A stretch of 64,000 nucleotides of DNA, taken from positions 62,001 to 126,000 of the forward strand of contig CAKZOB010000042.1 in assembly GCA_937135955.1 (NCBI GenBank), read 5' to 3'. Each line of letters begins with the position of its first letter. The stretch's first letter is position 1. The stretch comes from an uncultured Anaerolineales bacterium (GTDB lineage Bacteria; Chloroflexota; Anaerolineae; Aggregatilineales; Aggregatilineaceae). A program made the position numbers and the translations under genes. Of this stretch, positions 30,099 to 41,179 are shown in pieces. The notes under the pieces are model-generated. The model saw only the letters and a program-made list of their open reading frames with translations. It made no database searches and was not told the DNA's origin.

Positions 30099-30170
30099 GG
30101 TCCTGCTTGTGTTTTCCTGCTAGGTCTGAGTGCCGGTTGAGAAACTGAGAGCACCAGCCATATACAACGA

Positions 30171-30191
30171 AAAGTGGGGAGGTCCCACTTT
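30171..30191 (-). promoter_or_regulatory. Hairpin in the nusA leader
   Basis: AAAGTGGG and CCCACTTT form a perfect 8-bp stem with a five-base loop in the transcribed leader, followed by TTCGTTGT. It lies between the promoter and nusA, about 70 bases before the ATG. It resembles a weak intrinsic terminator, which would suit NusA autoregulation by attenuation. This is an inference from position. Confidence 0.4.
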
Positions 30192-30220
30192 CCGCCGTAC
30201 GTCTTCGTCTCAGTGACTAC

Positions 30221-30249
30221 AGTATAGCATAGCCTGTCTCGCTTGACAA
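30221..30249 (-). promoter_or_regulatory. Promoter of the nusA-truB operon
   Basis: TTGTCA (30244-30249) and TATACT (30221-30226) are exactly 17 bases apart on the minus strand, a near-consensus sigma-70 site. The start of transcription would be near 30214, giving a leader of about 116 bases. It lies just after the terminator of the DUF11 giant gene. Confidence 0.75.
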
Positions 30250-30277
30250 GGGTTGCGCGGGCAGCCCGGCCCAGAAA

Positions 30278-30314
30278 GGAGGCCTCCGGAGTCTGCGAGA
30301 CTTCGGAAGCCTCC
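30278..30314 (-). terminator. Rho-independent terminator of the DUF11 giant gene
   Basis: A 16-bp stem (GGAGGCTTCCGAAGTC with GACTCCGGAGGCCTCC, two imperfect pairs) has a five-base loop and is followed by TTTCT on the minus strand. It begins about 10 bases after the stop codon at 30325. Confidence 0.75.
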
Positions 30315-30324
30315 GGTTGTTGGG

Positions 30325-33300
30325 CTAAGCCCGTCGGCGCATACGCCAGCCGAGCGCCCCCGCGCCCAGCACCATCATGGTCAGGCCCAGGGCGACCCAT
30401 GGCCATATAGGACGCCCGGACTCCGCTGGCGGATACCCTGTGCCAGGCAATGCCTGCACCACCGAGACCTGCGCCGACGCGGTAGCCGTCCGCACCGCGC
30501 CATCGGGGCCGGTGCCCGTCAGGTCGGCGACATTCAGCAGCGTGCCATCCAACGGGCTGCGCAGTACCGTGGTGTAGATATAGGCGGTGAGCGTCTGCCC
30601 TGGGTCGAGGCGGGCGATGGTGAAGGTCACCGTCTGCCCTTCGATGGTATAGGTGCCGCCCTCGAACGTCACTCCGTCAATGCGCAACTCGTCCGGCACG
30701 CGATCAACGATCTGCACGTTGAGGCCGGGGCCGGTGCCCACATTGCTGATGGTCAGCACCCAGGTCAGGCGCTCGCCCGGCAGGCCCAATTGCCCCTTAT
30801 CTTCCAGCACGCCGATCTTGCTCAGCGCCGGGTCGAAGTACAGCACCTCCGGTCCGCCGCCGCCTGGTTCTTCGCCCTCGTGCACCACCGGCACGATGGT
30901 ACGATCGTCATCGGCGGGAGTCTCTGGGTCGTCGGTCGGCTCGTTGGGGAAGTTCGAGCCAGAGACCACACCCTGGTTCGCCACGCGCGTGACCGTCGGG
31001 TCGAGCGCCGGGTTGATACGCGCCCGGAAGGTGATGGTCACCGAGGCCCCCGGCGCAATGGCAGCGATTTGCACGGTCACGTTGGTGTCCTGTGTCACCA
31101 GCGCCGTCGGATCGGAAACCGTCACCGAGCCGACTACCAGTTGCAGGTGTGGCGGCAAGATGTCGCTGAAGACTACGTTCAGCGCGTCCGCATACCCGTA
31201 GTTGGTGATGGTGATGGTGTAGGTGAGCGTGTCGCCCGGGTTGGCCACGCCGTCTCCGTTCACGTCGCCGGTCAGTTCAGCCGTCTTGTACGCCTCGATC
31301 CACGGGATCAGGCCCAGCGGTGTGACGGTCGGATCGTCCACCGCGGGCGTATCGGGATCGTCGGTCGGCGTGTCGGGCACATTCGCCCCGCTGACCAGGC
31401 CCTGGTTGGCAACCGAGGTCACCCCTTCTGGCACTGGATTGGCGATGGTCACCCGGAAGTTGATAGTCACGCTCACGCCGGGCAGGATATCGCCGATGTT
31501 GACAGTCACCGCCGTGTCGCCCGGGGTATTGCCCTGGGGAATCACGCCCTGTGTCGTCGTCACCGAGCCAACTACCAGCGTCGTGTTGGCACCCGGCGTG
31601 TCGCTGAAGACCACCCCCTGGGCGACATCCCGGCCGGTGTTGGTGATGACGATGGTGTACTGCAACACGTCGCCCGGCGAGGGCACGCCGTCACCGCTGG
31701 GGCTGTCGTCGAAGAGGCGATCCGTCTTGGTGACCACCAGTTCAGGTTCTTCCCGCGGTCTACCCAGCGGGGTGACCGTCGGATCATCAGGCTGTGGCGT
31801 ATCCGGATCGTCGGTAGGCGTGTCGCTCACGTTATCGCCGATGACCAGCCCCTGATTGCTGACCGACGAAGTGTCGGGCGGCACCAGCGGCCTGTTGATC
31901 GTCACCCGGAAAACAACCGTGACCGTCTCACCCGCCGCCAGCGGGCCAAAGTTGACCACGACGCTGGTGTCGCCGGGCGTGTTGCCGCTGACGACCGTGC
32001 CGCCGGTCACCACCGACCCGACGACCAGCGTCGTATTGGCACCCGGTGTGTCGCTGAAGACGACGTTCTGCGCATCCACCGTGCCGATGTTGCTGATGGT
32101 GACCGTGTATTCGAGGGTGTCGCGCGGACTGGCGAACCCATCGCCGCCCACATCTACCACCAGCGCATCCACCTTCTGCGCCCGCAACACCGTACCACCG
32201 CCCAGCGGCGTGATCGTCGGATCGTTAGCAGCGGGCGTGTCGGGGTCGTCGGTGAGCACATCGCGGAAGTCGTCGCCCGCCACGCGGCCCTGGTTGGCCA
32301 CCTGCGTCGTGGTCTCCGGCACCAGCGGATCGTTGATCGTCACCTGGAAGGTGATCGTGACCGATCCTTCGGGCGGGACGGTGCCCACTTCGACCCGCAC
32401 GCTGCTATCGCCGGGCGCATTGCCCACGGTCACCGTGCCCTGTGTGGTGGTCACCGAGCCGACGACCAGCGTCGTGTTGGCACCCGGCGTGTCGGTGAAG
32501 ACCACGCCTGTCGCGCTCACCCCGCCCTGATTGGTGATGACCACTGTGTAGCGCAGAGTATCGCCCGGATCGGCCACACCGTTGCTGTTGGCATCATTCC
32601 ACAGCGCATCGGTCTTCTGCGCCTCGATGAGCGGGGCCAGGATCAGTGGCGTGATGGTGGGATCGCCGGGCTGCGCCGTGGCTGGATCGTCGGTTAGCTC
32701 CTCCGGGAAGTTGCCGCCGGACACTGTCCCCTGGTTCTGCACCCGGATCGTCGTCGGCGGCACCAGCGGGCTGTTGATCGTCACGCGGAAAGTGATCGTC
32801 ACGCTCCCGCCCGCGCCGGGGATCGTCCCCACGTTGACCGTCACCGACGTATTGCCCGCCGTGTTACCGCTGACAACCGTCCCCTGTGTGGTCGTCACCG
32901 AACCCACCACCAGCGTGGTATTCGCGCCCGGCGTATCGGTGAAGACCACACTGGCCGCATCACGATCGCCCCTGTTGGTGATGACGATGGTGTATTCGAG
33001 CGTATCGCCAGGGTTGGCCACCCCATCGCCGTTGGCGTCAATGGCCAGCGCGTCCGTCTTGGTGGCGCTGATATCCGGCGTGCCATCTACTGGCGTGACT
33101 GTCGGATCGTCCGGAGCGGTCGTGCCCGGGTCGTCGCTGGGCGTGTCGGGGATGTCATCGCCCTGAGCCAGGCCCTGGTTGGCCACCTGGAACACATCCA
33201 CCGGCAGCGACGGATTGACCGTCACGCGGAAGGTGATCGTCACCGTAGCGCCAGCGCCGGGGATTTCGCCCACCGCGACTACCACCGACGTATCGCCCGC

Positions 33301-36300
33301 TATGTTGCCGCTGACAACCGTCCCCTGCGTGGTCGTCACCGAACCCACCACCAGCGTGGTGTTCGCGCCCGGCGTGTCGCTGAAGACCACGTTGGCCACG
33401 CCCTGATCGCCCGTGTTGGTGATGACGATGGTGTACTCGATCACATCGCCGGGGTTGGCCACGCCGTTGCTGTTGGCGTCCACTACCAGCGCGTCCGCTT
33501 TGGTCAGGGATACGTCCGGCGCGGCAACATAGGGCGTCACCGTCGGATCGTCTGGGGCTGGCGTGTCCGGATCGTCGGTAGGCGTGTCCGTCGGCACTTC
33601 CTGCCCGTTGATCACGCCCTGATTGGCGATGGTCAGAGGCGCAGCGGGCAGCGGATTGTTGAGGGTCACGTCGAAGGTGACCGTAGCGCTGCCACCTCCA
33701 CCGGCGATGGTGCCGAGGGCCACTTCCACCGTCGTATCGCCGAACAGATTGCCCACCGTAACCGTGCCCTGCGTGGTCGTCACCGAGCCAGCGACCAGGG
33801 TGGTATTGGGGTCTGGCGTGTCGGTGAAGAATACATCGGAGGCGTCCTGGTCACCGGTGTTGGTGATGACGACCGTGTAGCGGATCGTATCGCCGGGGTT
33901 GACCTGCCCGTCATTGTTCACGTCCACGGCCAGCGTGTCGGCTTTGGTGGCAACGATGCGCGGCGCGGCCACTACCGGCGTATCCGTCGGATCGCCCGGC
34001 GTCGTCGTGTCGGGGTCATCGGTCAGCGCGTCGGGGATGTTCCCGCCGCTGACCGTGCCCTGGTTGCTCAGCAGATCCACGCCTGCGGGCAGCGGGTTGT
34101 TGACGGTCACGTCGAAGGTGATCGTCACCGTCCCGCCACCGCCGGGGATGGTGCCGATATCCACGGCCACCGTCGTATCGCCGGGCGCGTTGCCCGCCGT
34201 GACTGTGCCCTGTGTGGTGGTCACCGAGCCGACGACCAGGGTGGTGCTGACATCGGGCGTATCGCTGAAGGTCACACCGGCTGCGTCGCGGTCGCCGCTA
34301 CTGGTGATCACAACGGTGTAGCGGATCGTCTCGCCGGGGTTGACCTGCCCGTCGCTGTTCGCGTCTACGAAGAGCGCATCGGTCTTGGTGGCCGTCACTA
34401 CAGGCGTTGCCGTCACCGCCACCGTCTCAGTATCCTGGTTATTGGCCGGGTCGGTATCGCCGCCGCGCGAGCCGTCGTCGGCCACCTGCGCCGTGTTCTC
34501 GATCTGATCCACGCCTGCCGGCAACGGGTTATTAACCGTCACCGCGAACTGCACGGTCACCGGAGCAGCACCGGAGGCCAGCGCCGCCAGCGTATAGGTG
34601 CACAAGGTCCCGGCGGGAGACCCGTCGGCACAACTCCAGGTTGGCGTGCTGTTCGCTGCGTTGAAGGTCGTGTTGAGCGGCACCGTTTCTGTGATGGTGA
34701 TCGGGCCGGACGGGCCGGTGCCGATGTTGTCAATGACCAGGTTATAGATGACCACGCTGCCCGGCGTAAAAGGCCCCGTCGCCGCAGCCGTCTTGACCAG
34801 CCGCAGATTGGGGAAAACCAGGTTCAGTGTGTCGTCATCTGTAGCACCGGAGGCATCGCGCCCGCCTGTCGGCGCAGAGCTACCGCCGATGATGGTCGCG
34901 GTGTTGCTGATCGGGCTTTGGGCGGGGAGCAGCGTAGTGAGCAGCTTCGCCTGGAAGACCAGCGTCACCGCATTGCCCGCGCCGGGCAGCACCGTACCGC
35001 CGGTGTAGCGCACCGTCCCCGCCGGGCTGTTGCTGAAGGTGAAGCCCGCCGGAGCCGAGACATTGGCCGCGCTGCTCAAGTCCCATACCAGCGGATTGAG
35101 CACATCCTCGACCACCACGCCATAGGCCGGGCCGGTGCCGCTGTTGGTGACCACCAACTGTACACGCACCGTATCACCAGGGCTGGCCGGATTGTCCAGG
35201 AAGGTCTTGGCGATGGTCAGCACCGGCTCGACCACATCCACGCTCGCCGAGGCGCTCAGGTCGGGGCCAGTGGCATAGCGAAGTGTGGCCGTGTTGGTCA
35301 GGGTATCGCCGTTGGCGTTGGCGGGCAGATCGCGCAGCAACCCGACGACAGTGATCGTCAGCGTGTCGTTGGCGTTGGCGACATTGTCCGCCGTGTTGGT
35401 GATCGTCCCCAGCGTGAACGTCGCTGTATCGTTGAGGCCGTCGCCGAGCAGCGCATCAGTCAGCACACCCGCCGTGCCCACCAGCGCCGGGCTGAGGTTC
35501 GCCCCCTGCGCCGTCACGGACGCGCTCTGCAGTTCGATCACCCCCACCGCCGTCGCGGGCACGACATCGGTGATCACCACCCCGTTGATCTGTCCTTCCG
35601 GCAAAGTCACCGTGACGGTATAGGTCACTGTCTCGCCGATCGCCAGGTCGGGGTTGGCGGGGTTGTGCGCCGACGAGCCGGTCTCCGCCAGGCTGGTAGC
35701 GCTCACCACCTTGGCAATGGCGGGCGCCGCCGTCGAGAAGCTGGACTGCGCCGGACCCATCGTCCCGGCACGGCCCGTGCCGTCCGCCAGCGAGTTGTAG
35801 CTGCCGCTGACGGAGTTGGTGTAGGTCGTGTCCGGCTCAGCCGTGCTGGAGACGGCCACCTGATAGGTGATGGTGCAACTGCTGCCCAGGCTGAGCGCCG
35901 GGACGGAGAAGACGATAGCCGGGGCACCGGACGAATTCACCGTTGCGCCGCACGTCCCGCCGACTGTGCCATCGCTCACCCAGGTCAGGCCGGGCACAGG
36001 TAGCGTGTCGGTCAGGCTGATCTGATAGGCATCGGCCAATGACTGCGCCGTGTGGCTCACGGTGAGGGTCACCGTGAAGGTATCTCCCGCATCGAGCAGA
36101 CCGGCAGCGTTGTTGGCTTTGCTCACCGTCAGTTGCGGCTCCACCAGGTCAATGCCCACCGTCCCGCTGATCGTCCCGCCCGTGTGCTGGACGCTCGCCG
36201 TATTGAGGACGTTGATATCCTGGCCGGTGACCAGGCCCACATTGACCGGCGCATCCACCACGCGCGCCACCACGCGGAAGACGATGGTATCCTGCGCGTC

Positions 36301-39300
36301 TATCACGCCATCCGGCGTATTGGTGACATTCCCCAGCGTCCAGGTGACGCGATCGTTGCCATTGATCCCGTCGGTATCAGATGGTGTGCCCGCCGCACCA
36401 ACGCCGGGCAGCGCTGGCACCGCCGACAGATTGGCCCCGATGAACGTGATCTGCGACGAGACCACCTCGAACGCCGCGCCATCCGGGCCAGCGAGCGGCA
36501 GTTGGTCGGTCACCACGGTGTTTTCGGTCAGGCCCTCGGCGAAGGCTACCGTGAATTCGTAGGTGATCTGCTCGCCGATGGTGGCGTTGCCATCCGTCGG
36601 CGCGATGATGAGCTTGGTCAGTTCATTCTGGGTAACCGTTACCTGCGCTGAGGCGCTATCCTGATACGACCGTCCGCCCGTCGTCAGCGACGCCCACCCC
36701 AGGTTGCCGGTGTTGGTCAGCGTCGTGCCCGCAGGCGCGGTGACCGCGATGACCGCCTGAAACTCCACTTCGCAGCTCGATCCCTGCGGGAGCGTGTCCC
36801 ACACGACCGTCAGACCGGCCCCATACGGATCGGAATCATCAACGGTTGTGGGCAGTGTCGCGCACGAGCCAGAGACCGGACGCAGCGCGAAGTTGCTGGT
36901 GATGTAAGTCAGGTGTAGCGGCACCACATCGCGCAGGGTCACATTGAAAGCGTCGGCAGTCGAGGCAGCGGTGTGCTCCACGCGCAGGCGGAAGGTGATA
37001 ATATCGCCCGCGTCGCCCGCGTCCGGTGTCGCCGTCTTGGTGACGTTCAGCGCTGGCTCGACCAGGTCTACGCTCTCGGTATCCGAGACCGAATACGCGC
37101 CGTAAGTCACCTGCGCGGTGTTGACCGGCACATCGCCGTCGGCATTGGCCGCGACATCCAGCACCACGGCGACCACCTCGAACACGATCTGATCGTCCGC
37201 ATTCGAGACGCCGTCCGCCGCGTTGTTCACTGTGCCCAGCGCCCAGGTGACGCGGTCGTTGACAGTATCGGCATTTGTGTCGGTAGCCACGCCGGGCGTG
37301 CCTATCGCTGGCAGCGACGGGCCGGACAGATTGGCTCCCACCGCCACCACGCGCGAACTGACCACTCCCAGCACACTGCTACCCGTCGGGAGTTGATCGA
37401 AGGCGGTCGCCGTCGTCTGGCCTTCTGGCAGCGTCACCGTGAACTGATAGGTGATCTGCTCGCCGATGGTGTAGTCTGGCTGGGTCGGGCTGTGCGCATC
37501 GCTGCCATTGACCGGCGTCGAGGTGACGAGCTTATCAATCGTCAACGCGAAGACCGTCACTGTGGCCTGAGCCGTCCGCGCATAGGTGTTCGCTGAGCCG
37601 CCACAGCCGGACGTGTCACCGGTGCGTTCGCACGACAGGGGATTGTAAGGCGACTGCGGCGCGGTGACATTGCCCGGCAGACTCGTCCAGGTCTCCCTGG
37701 CCGTGTTGGTCAGCGCCTGATTGGGCTGCACGCCCGCACCGAGCGTGGCCTGGTAGGTCAACGTGCAACTCCCGCCCGACGCGAACGTATTCCATATAGC
37801 GGTCAGCGTTGGCGCGCTTTCGGTCAGGCTGGTGGGCGTCGTGGCACACACACCCGTCGCAAACGACCCCGGCACCAGGGTCATCCCTGCGGGGACGGTA
37901 TCGGTCAGCACCACGTTGAAGGCGTCCGGATTGGTGACTCCGCTGCCTTTGCTCACCACCAGGGTGAAGGTGATGGTATCGCCCGCGTCACCTGTCGTCG
38001 GCGAGGCCGTCTTGCTCACCGTCATAGATGGCTCGCGTACAGTGACGTTGGGCGCAGCAGCGTTGACGCTCCCCCCGCTCCAACTCCAGGTCATGGCGTT
38101 GTTGCGCGTCTGGCCAGAGCCAGTGCCCACGCGGTTGATGACCACCACCGTGTAGTCAACAGTGATCGTCTCTGGCGTCGCGGGGCTGCTGTTGCTGTTG
38201 GTGATCGTGCCGAAGTTGAGCGTCAGGCGGCGGCCCAGGTTGGCATCGCCGGTGCCTGCCGCGGTGATACTCGCCCCACTGAGCACCGCTGGAAAGCCGC
38301 CGGGCACCGAAGTGCTCACCCCCGTCGAAGCGGTGATGCTATCCACACTGACAAACGCCAAACCGGCATCCAGCTCATCGAATAAGGTCACGCTGCTACT
38401 GGTGCCTTCTGGCACAGTGATCACCACCCGATAGGTGATCTGCTCGCCAATGACGACGTTGTTGCCCGTTGTATGCGACTGATTCGTCCCGACAATAGAC
38501 TTGCTGGCTGTCGGACTGGCAATGGTCACGCTGGCGCTGTCGCTGCGCGTGGGGAAGTCGGTCGAGTCTCTCAGCGATGCCCAGTTCACGCTGGCCGTGT
38601 TGGTGATCACCGCGCGCGGCTCGACAGTAGAGCCAAGCGTGCACTGCACTGTGATCAGGGCGGTGTCGGTGCCATAGGGCGCGCCGCCGCCGGCGGGATT
38701 GCCATCGTTGCCCGCCAGGGGGTTGGTCAGCACCAGCCCCGCGCCGAACAAGTCGCCCGAATAGGCCAGCGCTGTCCCCGCGCCATTGGTGACGCTGCTC
38801 ACCGCGCAGCCGGTCAGCCCCGCCGGAACCGGATCGATCACCGTCACGTCGTAAGCGGGCGCGCCGCCGACATTTTCGACGGTGATCACATACACCACCT
38901 GGTCACCGGCGTCTGCACCGGTCAGGTTACCGTCCACGGGCAGGGTAGAAGGAGGCGGACTGATCGTGCCGTTGCCGTTGGTGGCGCTGACCCCCTTGGT
39001 GATCACCAGGTCTGGCGCGCGCACATAGAAGAAGATGCCCACGTCCGCCGTGAAGGTTGCGCCGGGTGTGTTGGCATAACCGGCCCGGAACAGGTTGGTG
39101 AGGTAGAGGTTGTCGGCGAACGGTTCGTCGTTGATCACGATGTCAATATCAACGGCGATGGTCTCCGGCGGCGTCTCGGACGAAAGGTCTTGCCAGTCAA
39201 TGCGCAACGAATTCTGCGCCGCGTTCACCGTGATCGAGGTTGGCGGCGTGCTGATGGTGCTCGTCGGCGCAAAGCGAATGTCTGTGCCGAAGGTTGTGTT

Positions 39301-40506
39301 GACAGTCGTCACGTCGAACACCGGCAGCGGGAAGAAATCCTCAAAGTAAATGGCCCGCGTGTCGCCAGACGGGATGTCCATCCGCAGGCGGAAGGTGACC
39401 ACGTCGCCGGGCATGAACTCGTAGGGCGGCGGATTGACAATGGTCTTGCTGACCTCCGGCGGCACAATGGCCGTCCCCGCCGCCGATCCTTCGCTACAGT
39501 TCGCCGCGCCCACCGTCAGCCCATATGTGGAGAGCACTGTGTTGGGCAGGTCGTCATTGGCGTGTACAGGCTGCCCGTTGAGATAGTACTGATCAATGGT
39601 GGCCGTGTAGCGCAGGATGATGGCCGTGCCCGCGGGGATGTTGCCTGTCACCGCACCGATGTTGTAGGTGATGGTCTGCGTTCCATCAGGGTTGTTAACC
39701 ACCGTGGGGGTGATGGCATAGCCCACCCCGCCCACCGTCAGCGACTGATGCGCGGCGAAAGTGACGCCATCTGGCAACGTATCTACCACGATCAGGCCGC
39801 TGTTGGTGCCATAGTCCGTCACCTGGAAGTTCAGCGTGTAGGTGAGCGTCGTCCCTGGAATGGTCTGCCCAGGGCTGACCCCTTTTTGCAAAGAGATATG
39901 CTCGGCTTCTACCGGCGCGTTGCGCGTCGAGAGGGGCTGCCACACGCCCAGATAGCGAGCCACAAAGCGCCCGCTGTTGATCACCGTCTCCCGACCGCAT
40001 GTCGCCTCGTTCAGAATATCGGTGATATAGACGGGGAAGCGGACTGTCACCTCCGGCCCGCCGATCACCCCGCTGGCTGAGGCGCAGGTCACCCCAACCG
40101 TCCCACCAGGGGTTGTCGTGGACGGTTGCGCCGTCACCGCGCAGCCCACCCCGCCCGTGATCGTCACCGGCCCGACGAACTGCACGCTGGGGGGCAACGT
40201 GTCACCAAAGGTCAGGTCGGTGATTGTCTGGCCATTGGCGATGTTCACGCTCAACACGTACTCATACGTCCAGGTCGGCCCTGGCGGACGTTCGCCTTCG
40301 GGAGCGGTATTGGTCTTTTCGAAGATGTAGAGAGTGGGAGTGATGGTGTCGGTGAAGGGGTCACCCACAATCGGGCCGTTTGCGCCAGTGGGCGTATCGC
40401 CAAACTCGTATACTGGGATCACCGTGACCGGCAGTGGCGTGCCCACCGTCGCCGTGGTGCTGATGGTGGCGCACATGTCCACCACCAGCGGCGGCCCGCC
40501 GGCCAC
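30325..40506 (-). CDS. Giant LPXTG-anchored DUF11 repeat surface protein (main part)
   Basis: The open frame gives 3393 residues, but its N-terminus continues, after a one-base shift at 40549-40552, into the signal-peptide-bearing fragment at 40894; the corrected protein would be about 3522 residues. It consists of tandem DUF11 (TIGR01451-like) beta-sandwich modules. The first part has about ten diverse modules with [18 protein letters not shown]-type starts. The last eight, encoded at about 30875-34410, are nearly identical and each begins with a DxNxDGxxNPGD-like loop. The C-terminus has LPGTG, a hydrophobic helix and RMRRRA, a sortase anchor. It is probably a cell-surface stalk or S-layer-associated protein. 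Very low Lys and Cys, high Thr/Val/Gly. Confidence 0.88.
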   Translation of the reverse strand: MAGGPPLVVDMCATISTTATVGTPLPVTVIPVYEFGDTPTGANGPIVGDPFTDTITPTLYIFEKTNTAPEGERPPGPTWTYEYVLSVNIANGQTITDLTFGDTLPPSVQFVGPVTITGGVGCAVTAQPSTTTPGGTVGVTCASASGVIGGPEVTVRFPVYITDILNEATCGRETVINSGRFVARYLGVWQPLSTRNAPVEAEHISLQKGVSPGQTIPGTTLTYTLNFQVTDYGTNSGLIVVDTLPDGVTFAAHQSLTVGGVGYAITPTVVNNPDGTQTITYNIGAVTGNIPAGTAIILRYTATIDQYYLNGQPVHANDDLPNTVLSTYGLTVGAANCSEGSAAGTAIVPPEVSKTIVNPPPYEFMPGDVVTFRLRMDIPSGDTRAIYFEDFFPLPVFDVTTVNTTFGTDIRFAPTSTISTPPTSITVNAAQNSLRIDWQDLSSETPPETIAVDIDIVINDEPFADNLYLTNLFRAGYANTPGATFTADVGIFFYVRAPDLVITKGVSATNGNGTISPPPSTLPVDGNLTGADAGDQVVYVITVENVGGAPAYDVTVIDPVPAGLTGCAVSSVTNGAGTALAYSGDLFGAGLVLTNPLAGNDGNPAGGGAPYGTDTALITVQCTLGSTVEPRAVITNTASVNWASLRDSTDFPTRSDSASVTIASPTASKSIVGTNQSHTTGNNVVIGEQITYRVVITVPEGTSSSVTLFDELDAGLAFVSVDSITASTGVSTSVPGGFPAVLSGASITAAGTGDANLGRRLTLNFGTITNSNSSPATPETITVDYTVVVINRVGTGSGQTRNNAMTWSWSGGSVNAAAPNVTVREPSMTVSKTASPTTGDAGDTITFTLVVSKGSGVTNPDAFNVVLTDTVPAGMTLVPGSFATGVCATTPTSLTESAPTLTAIWNTFASGGSCTLTYQATLGAGVQPNQALTNTARETWTSLPGNVTAPQSPYNPLSCERTGDTSGCGGSANTYARTAQATVTVFALTIDKLVTSTPVNGSDAHSPTQPDYTIGEQITYQFTVTLPEGQTTATAFDQLPTGSSVLGVVSSRVVAVGANLSGPSLPAIGTPGVATDTNADTVNDRVTWALGTVNNAADGVSNADDQIVFEVVAVVLDVAANADGDVPVNTAQVTYGAYSVSDTESVDLVEPALNVTKTATPDAGDAGDIITFRLRVEHTAASTADAFNVTLRDVVPLHLTYITSNFALRPVSGSCATLPTTVDDSDPYGAGLTVVWDTLPQGSSCEVEFQAVIAVTAPAGTTLTNTGNLGWASLTTGGRSYQDSASAQVTVTQNELTKLIIAPTDGNATIGEQITYEFTVAFAEGLTENTVVTDQLPLAGPDGAAFEVVSSQITFIGANLSAVPALPGVGAAGTPSDTDGINGNDRVTWTLGNVTNTPDGVIDAQDTIVFRVVARVVDAPVNVGLVTGQDINVLNTASVQHTGGTISGTVGIDLVEPQLTVSKANNAAGLLDAGDTFTVTLTVSHTAQSLADAYQISLTDTLPVPGLTWVSDGTVGGTCGATVNSSGAPAIVFSVPALSLGSSCTITYQVAVSSTAEPDTTYTNSVSGSYNSLADGTGRAGTMGPAQSSFSTAAPAIAKVVSATSLAETGSSAHNPANPDLAIGETVTYTVTVTLPEGQINGVVITDVVPATAVGVIELQSASVTAQGANLSPALVGTAGVLTDALLGDGLNDTATFTLGTITNTADNVANANDTLTITVVGLLRDLPANANGDTLTNTATLRYATGPDLSASASVDVVEPVLTIAKTFLDNPASPGDTVRVQLVVTNSGTGPAYGVVVEDVLNPLVWDLSSAANVSAPAGFTFSNSPAGTVRYTGGTVLPGAGNAVTLVFQAKLLTTLLPAQSPISNTATIIGGSSAPTGGRDASGATDDDTLNLVFPNLRLVKTAAATGPFTPGSVVIYNLVIDNIGTGPSGPITITETVPLNTTFNAANSTPTWSCADGSPAGTLCTYTLAALASGAAPVTVQFAVTVNNPLPAGVDQIENTAQVADDGSRGGDTDPANNQDTETVAVTATPVVTATKTDALFVDANSDGQVNPGETIRYTVVITSSGDRDAAGVTFSDTPDVSTTLVVGSVTTTQGTVTAGNAPGDTTVAVDIGTIPGGGGTVTITFDVTVNNPLPAGVDLLSNQGTVSGGNIPDALTDDPDTTTPGDPTDTPVVAAPRIVATKADTLAVDVNNDGQVNPGDTIRYTVVITNTGDQDASDVFFTDTPDPNTTLVAGSVTTTQGTVTVGNLFGDTTVEVALGTIAGGGGSATVTFDVTLNNPLPAAPLTIANQGVINGQEVPTDTPTDDPDTPAPDDPTVTPYVAAPDVSLTKADALVVDANSNGVANPGDVIEYTIVITNTGDQGVANVVFSDTPGANTTLVVGSVTTTQGTVVSGNIAGDTSVVVAVGEIPGAGATVTITFRVTVNPSLPVDVFQVANQGLAQGDDIPDTPSDDPGTTAPDDPTVTPVDGTPDISATKTDALAIDANGDGVANPGDTLEYTIVITNRGDRDAASVVFTDTPGANTTLVVGSVTTTQGTVVSGNTAGNTSVTVNVGTIPGAGGSVTITFRVTINSPLVPPTTIRVQNQGTVSGGNFPEELTDDPATAQPGDPTITPLILAPLIEAQKTDALWNDANSNGVADPGDTLRYTVVITNQGGVSATGVVFTDTPGANTTLVVGSVTTTQGTVTVGNAPGDSSVRVEVGTVPPEGSVTITFQVTINDPLVPETTTQVANQGRVAGDDFRDVLTDDPDTPAANDPTITPLGGGTVLRAQKVDALVVDVGGDGFASPRDTLEYTVTISNIGTVDAQNVVFSDTPGANTTLVVGSVVTGGTVVSGNTPGDTSVVVNFGPLAAGETVTVVFRVTINRPLVPPDTSSVSNQGLVIGDNVSDTPTDDPDTPQPDDPTVTPLGRPREEPELVVTKTDRLFDDSPSGDGVPSPGDVLQYTIVITNTGRDVAQGVVFSDTPGANTTLVVGSVTTTQGVIPQGNTPGDTAVTVNIGDILPGVSVTINFRVTIANPVPEGVTSVANQGLVSGANVPDTPTDDPDTPAVDDPTVTPLGLIPWIEAYKTAELTGDVNGDGVANPGDTLTYTITITNYGYADALNVVFSDILPPHLQLVVGSVTVSDPTALVTQDTNVTVQIAAIAPGASVTITFRARINPALDPTVTRVANQGVVSGSNFPNEPTDDPETPADDDRTIVPVVHEGEEPGGGGPEVLYFDPALSKIGVLEDKGQLGLPGERLTWVLTISNVGTGPGLNVQIVDRVPDELRIDGVTFEGGTYTIEGQTVTFTIARLDPGQTLTAYIYTTVLRSPLDGTLLNVADLTGTGPDGAVRTATASAQVSVVQALPGTGYPPAESGRPIWPWVALGLTMMVLGAGALGWRMRRRA
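30875..34410 (-). repeat. Eight tandem ~440-bp repeats within the DUF11 gene
   Basis: Each unit encodes about 145 residues in the order TKxDAL, calcium-loop-like DxNxDG, (E/R)YT(I/V)[27 protein letters not shown], GNxxGDTxV, VTITFRVT, NQGxVxG, TDDPDTxxPxDPTxTP. DNA identity between neighbouring units is visibly high in the [21 protein letters not shown] stretch, pointing to recent duplication or gene conversion. Unit six lacks a few residues in the TTTQ segment and the last unit is the most diverged. Confidence 0.85.
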
Positions 40507-40552
40507 TACCGACCCAATCGGCAGTTTGATGATAATCAGCGTATAGCCGGGG

Positions 40553-40894
40553 CGTGCCTGTCACCGGCTGATTGATGACCGGGTCGGTCAGTTGGTTGCC
40601 CGGCGCAGGGGGGAACACCCCCACCGTAGTCACGCTAACTCCCAGATTCAGAAACGTCGCCGAGTCCAGCGTGATCTCCGGCGGCAAGATCAAGCGCAGA
40701 TAGGGCCCATAGCCTGGACTGCCAATATTGAACACTTCGGCAGAAAAACAAAACTGCTCGCCGACAAAATTCTCAGCGGGCAGATTGAGCGTCACAGCAG
40801 GCGTTTGGGCATGGCTGGTTGTCGGGCCAATGACAAATAGCGCCAGCGCTGTCGCCAATACCAGCGCCAGGACTCCCCCCATTTCCCGAGTCAT
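40553..40894 (-). CDS. N-terminal fragment of the DUF11 giant protein, frameshifted
   Basis: This frame starts at an ATG with AAGGGGGT at good spacing and encodes a Sec signal ([17 protein letters not shown], cleavage after SHAQ) and a beta domain ([20 protein letters not shown]...). At a run of four G (plus strand 40549-40552) the sensible protein continues in the other frame: TGTPGY is followed by [19 protein letters not shown]. In the printed frame it ends out of phase inside the giant gene, at 40361. One base too many in the run, by assembly error or true mutation, explains it. It should be read as one gene with the entry at 30325-40506. Confidence 0.75.
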
Positions 40895-40991
40895 AGATAA
40901 TACCCCCTTGATAATGCTCGCTATCTGTATGGCCAGGTGATTTGGCAGCTATCAATAGCGCCAAGTAAGCGGCATTCTATATCTTAGTACC

Positions 40992-41020
40992 ATTATACTA
41001 CCGCATATTGGCAGAGTTAA
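40992..41020 (-). promoter_or_regulatory. Promoter of the DUF11 giant gene
   Basis: TTAACT (41015-41020) and a perfect TATAAT (40992-40997) are 17 bases apart on the minus strand. Transcription would begin about 90 bases before the ATG at 40894. The 285-base gap upstream of the gene is clearly AT-richer than the flanking coding DNA. Confidence 0.65.
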
Positions 41021-41064
41021 ATATGAAAAAGCTGTGAAAATTACCTCAAACTCTATGGATGAAA

Positions 41065-41128
41065 ATAGCCTCATCTGGCCCGCACGTCCTCCGTCGCAAA
41101 GAGAATGCCGTTGCCAGGATGAGGCTAT
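41065..41128 (-). terminator. Terminator-like hairpin after the TIGR03663 gene
   Basis: ATAGCCTCATCCTGGC and GCCAGATGAGGCTAT form a 15-bp stem (one bulge) with a loop of about 33 bases, followed by TTTTC on the minus strand. It is about 50 bases after the stop at 41180. The large loop makes it a weaker candidate than the others. Confidence 0.5.
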
Positions 41129-41179
41129 GGTTTGCAAGGCAGCGGTTGGCCTGGCGCCGTATCAGTCGGTGATGGCGCT

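Noticed and set aside
30875-34410. CRISPR-like regular repetition
   Set aside because: The period is about 440 bp and lies in a coding frame; there are no short direct repeats with unique spacers.
40549-40552. Programmed frameshifting in the DUF11 gene
   Set aside because: There is only a four-base run, with no slippery heptamer or downstream structure that I can support; assembly error or mutation is simpler.
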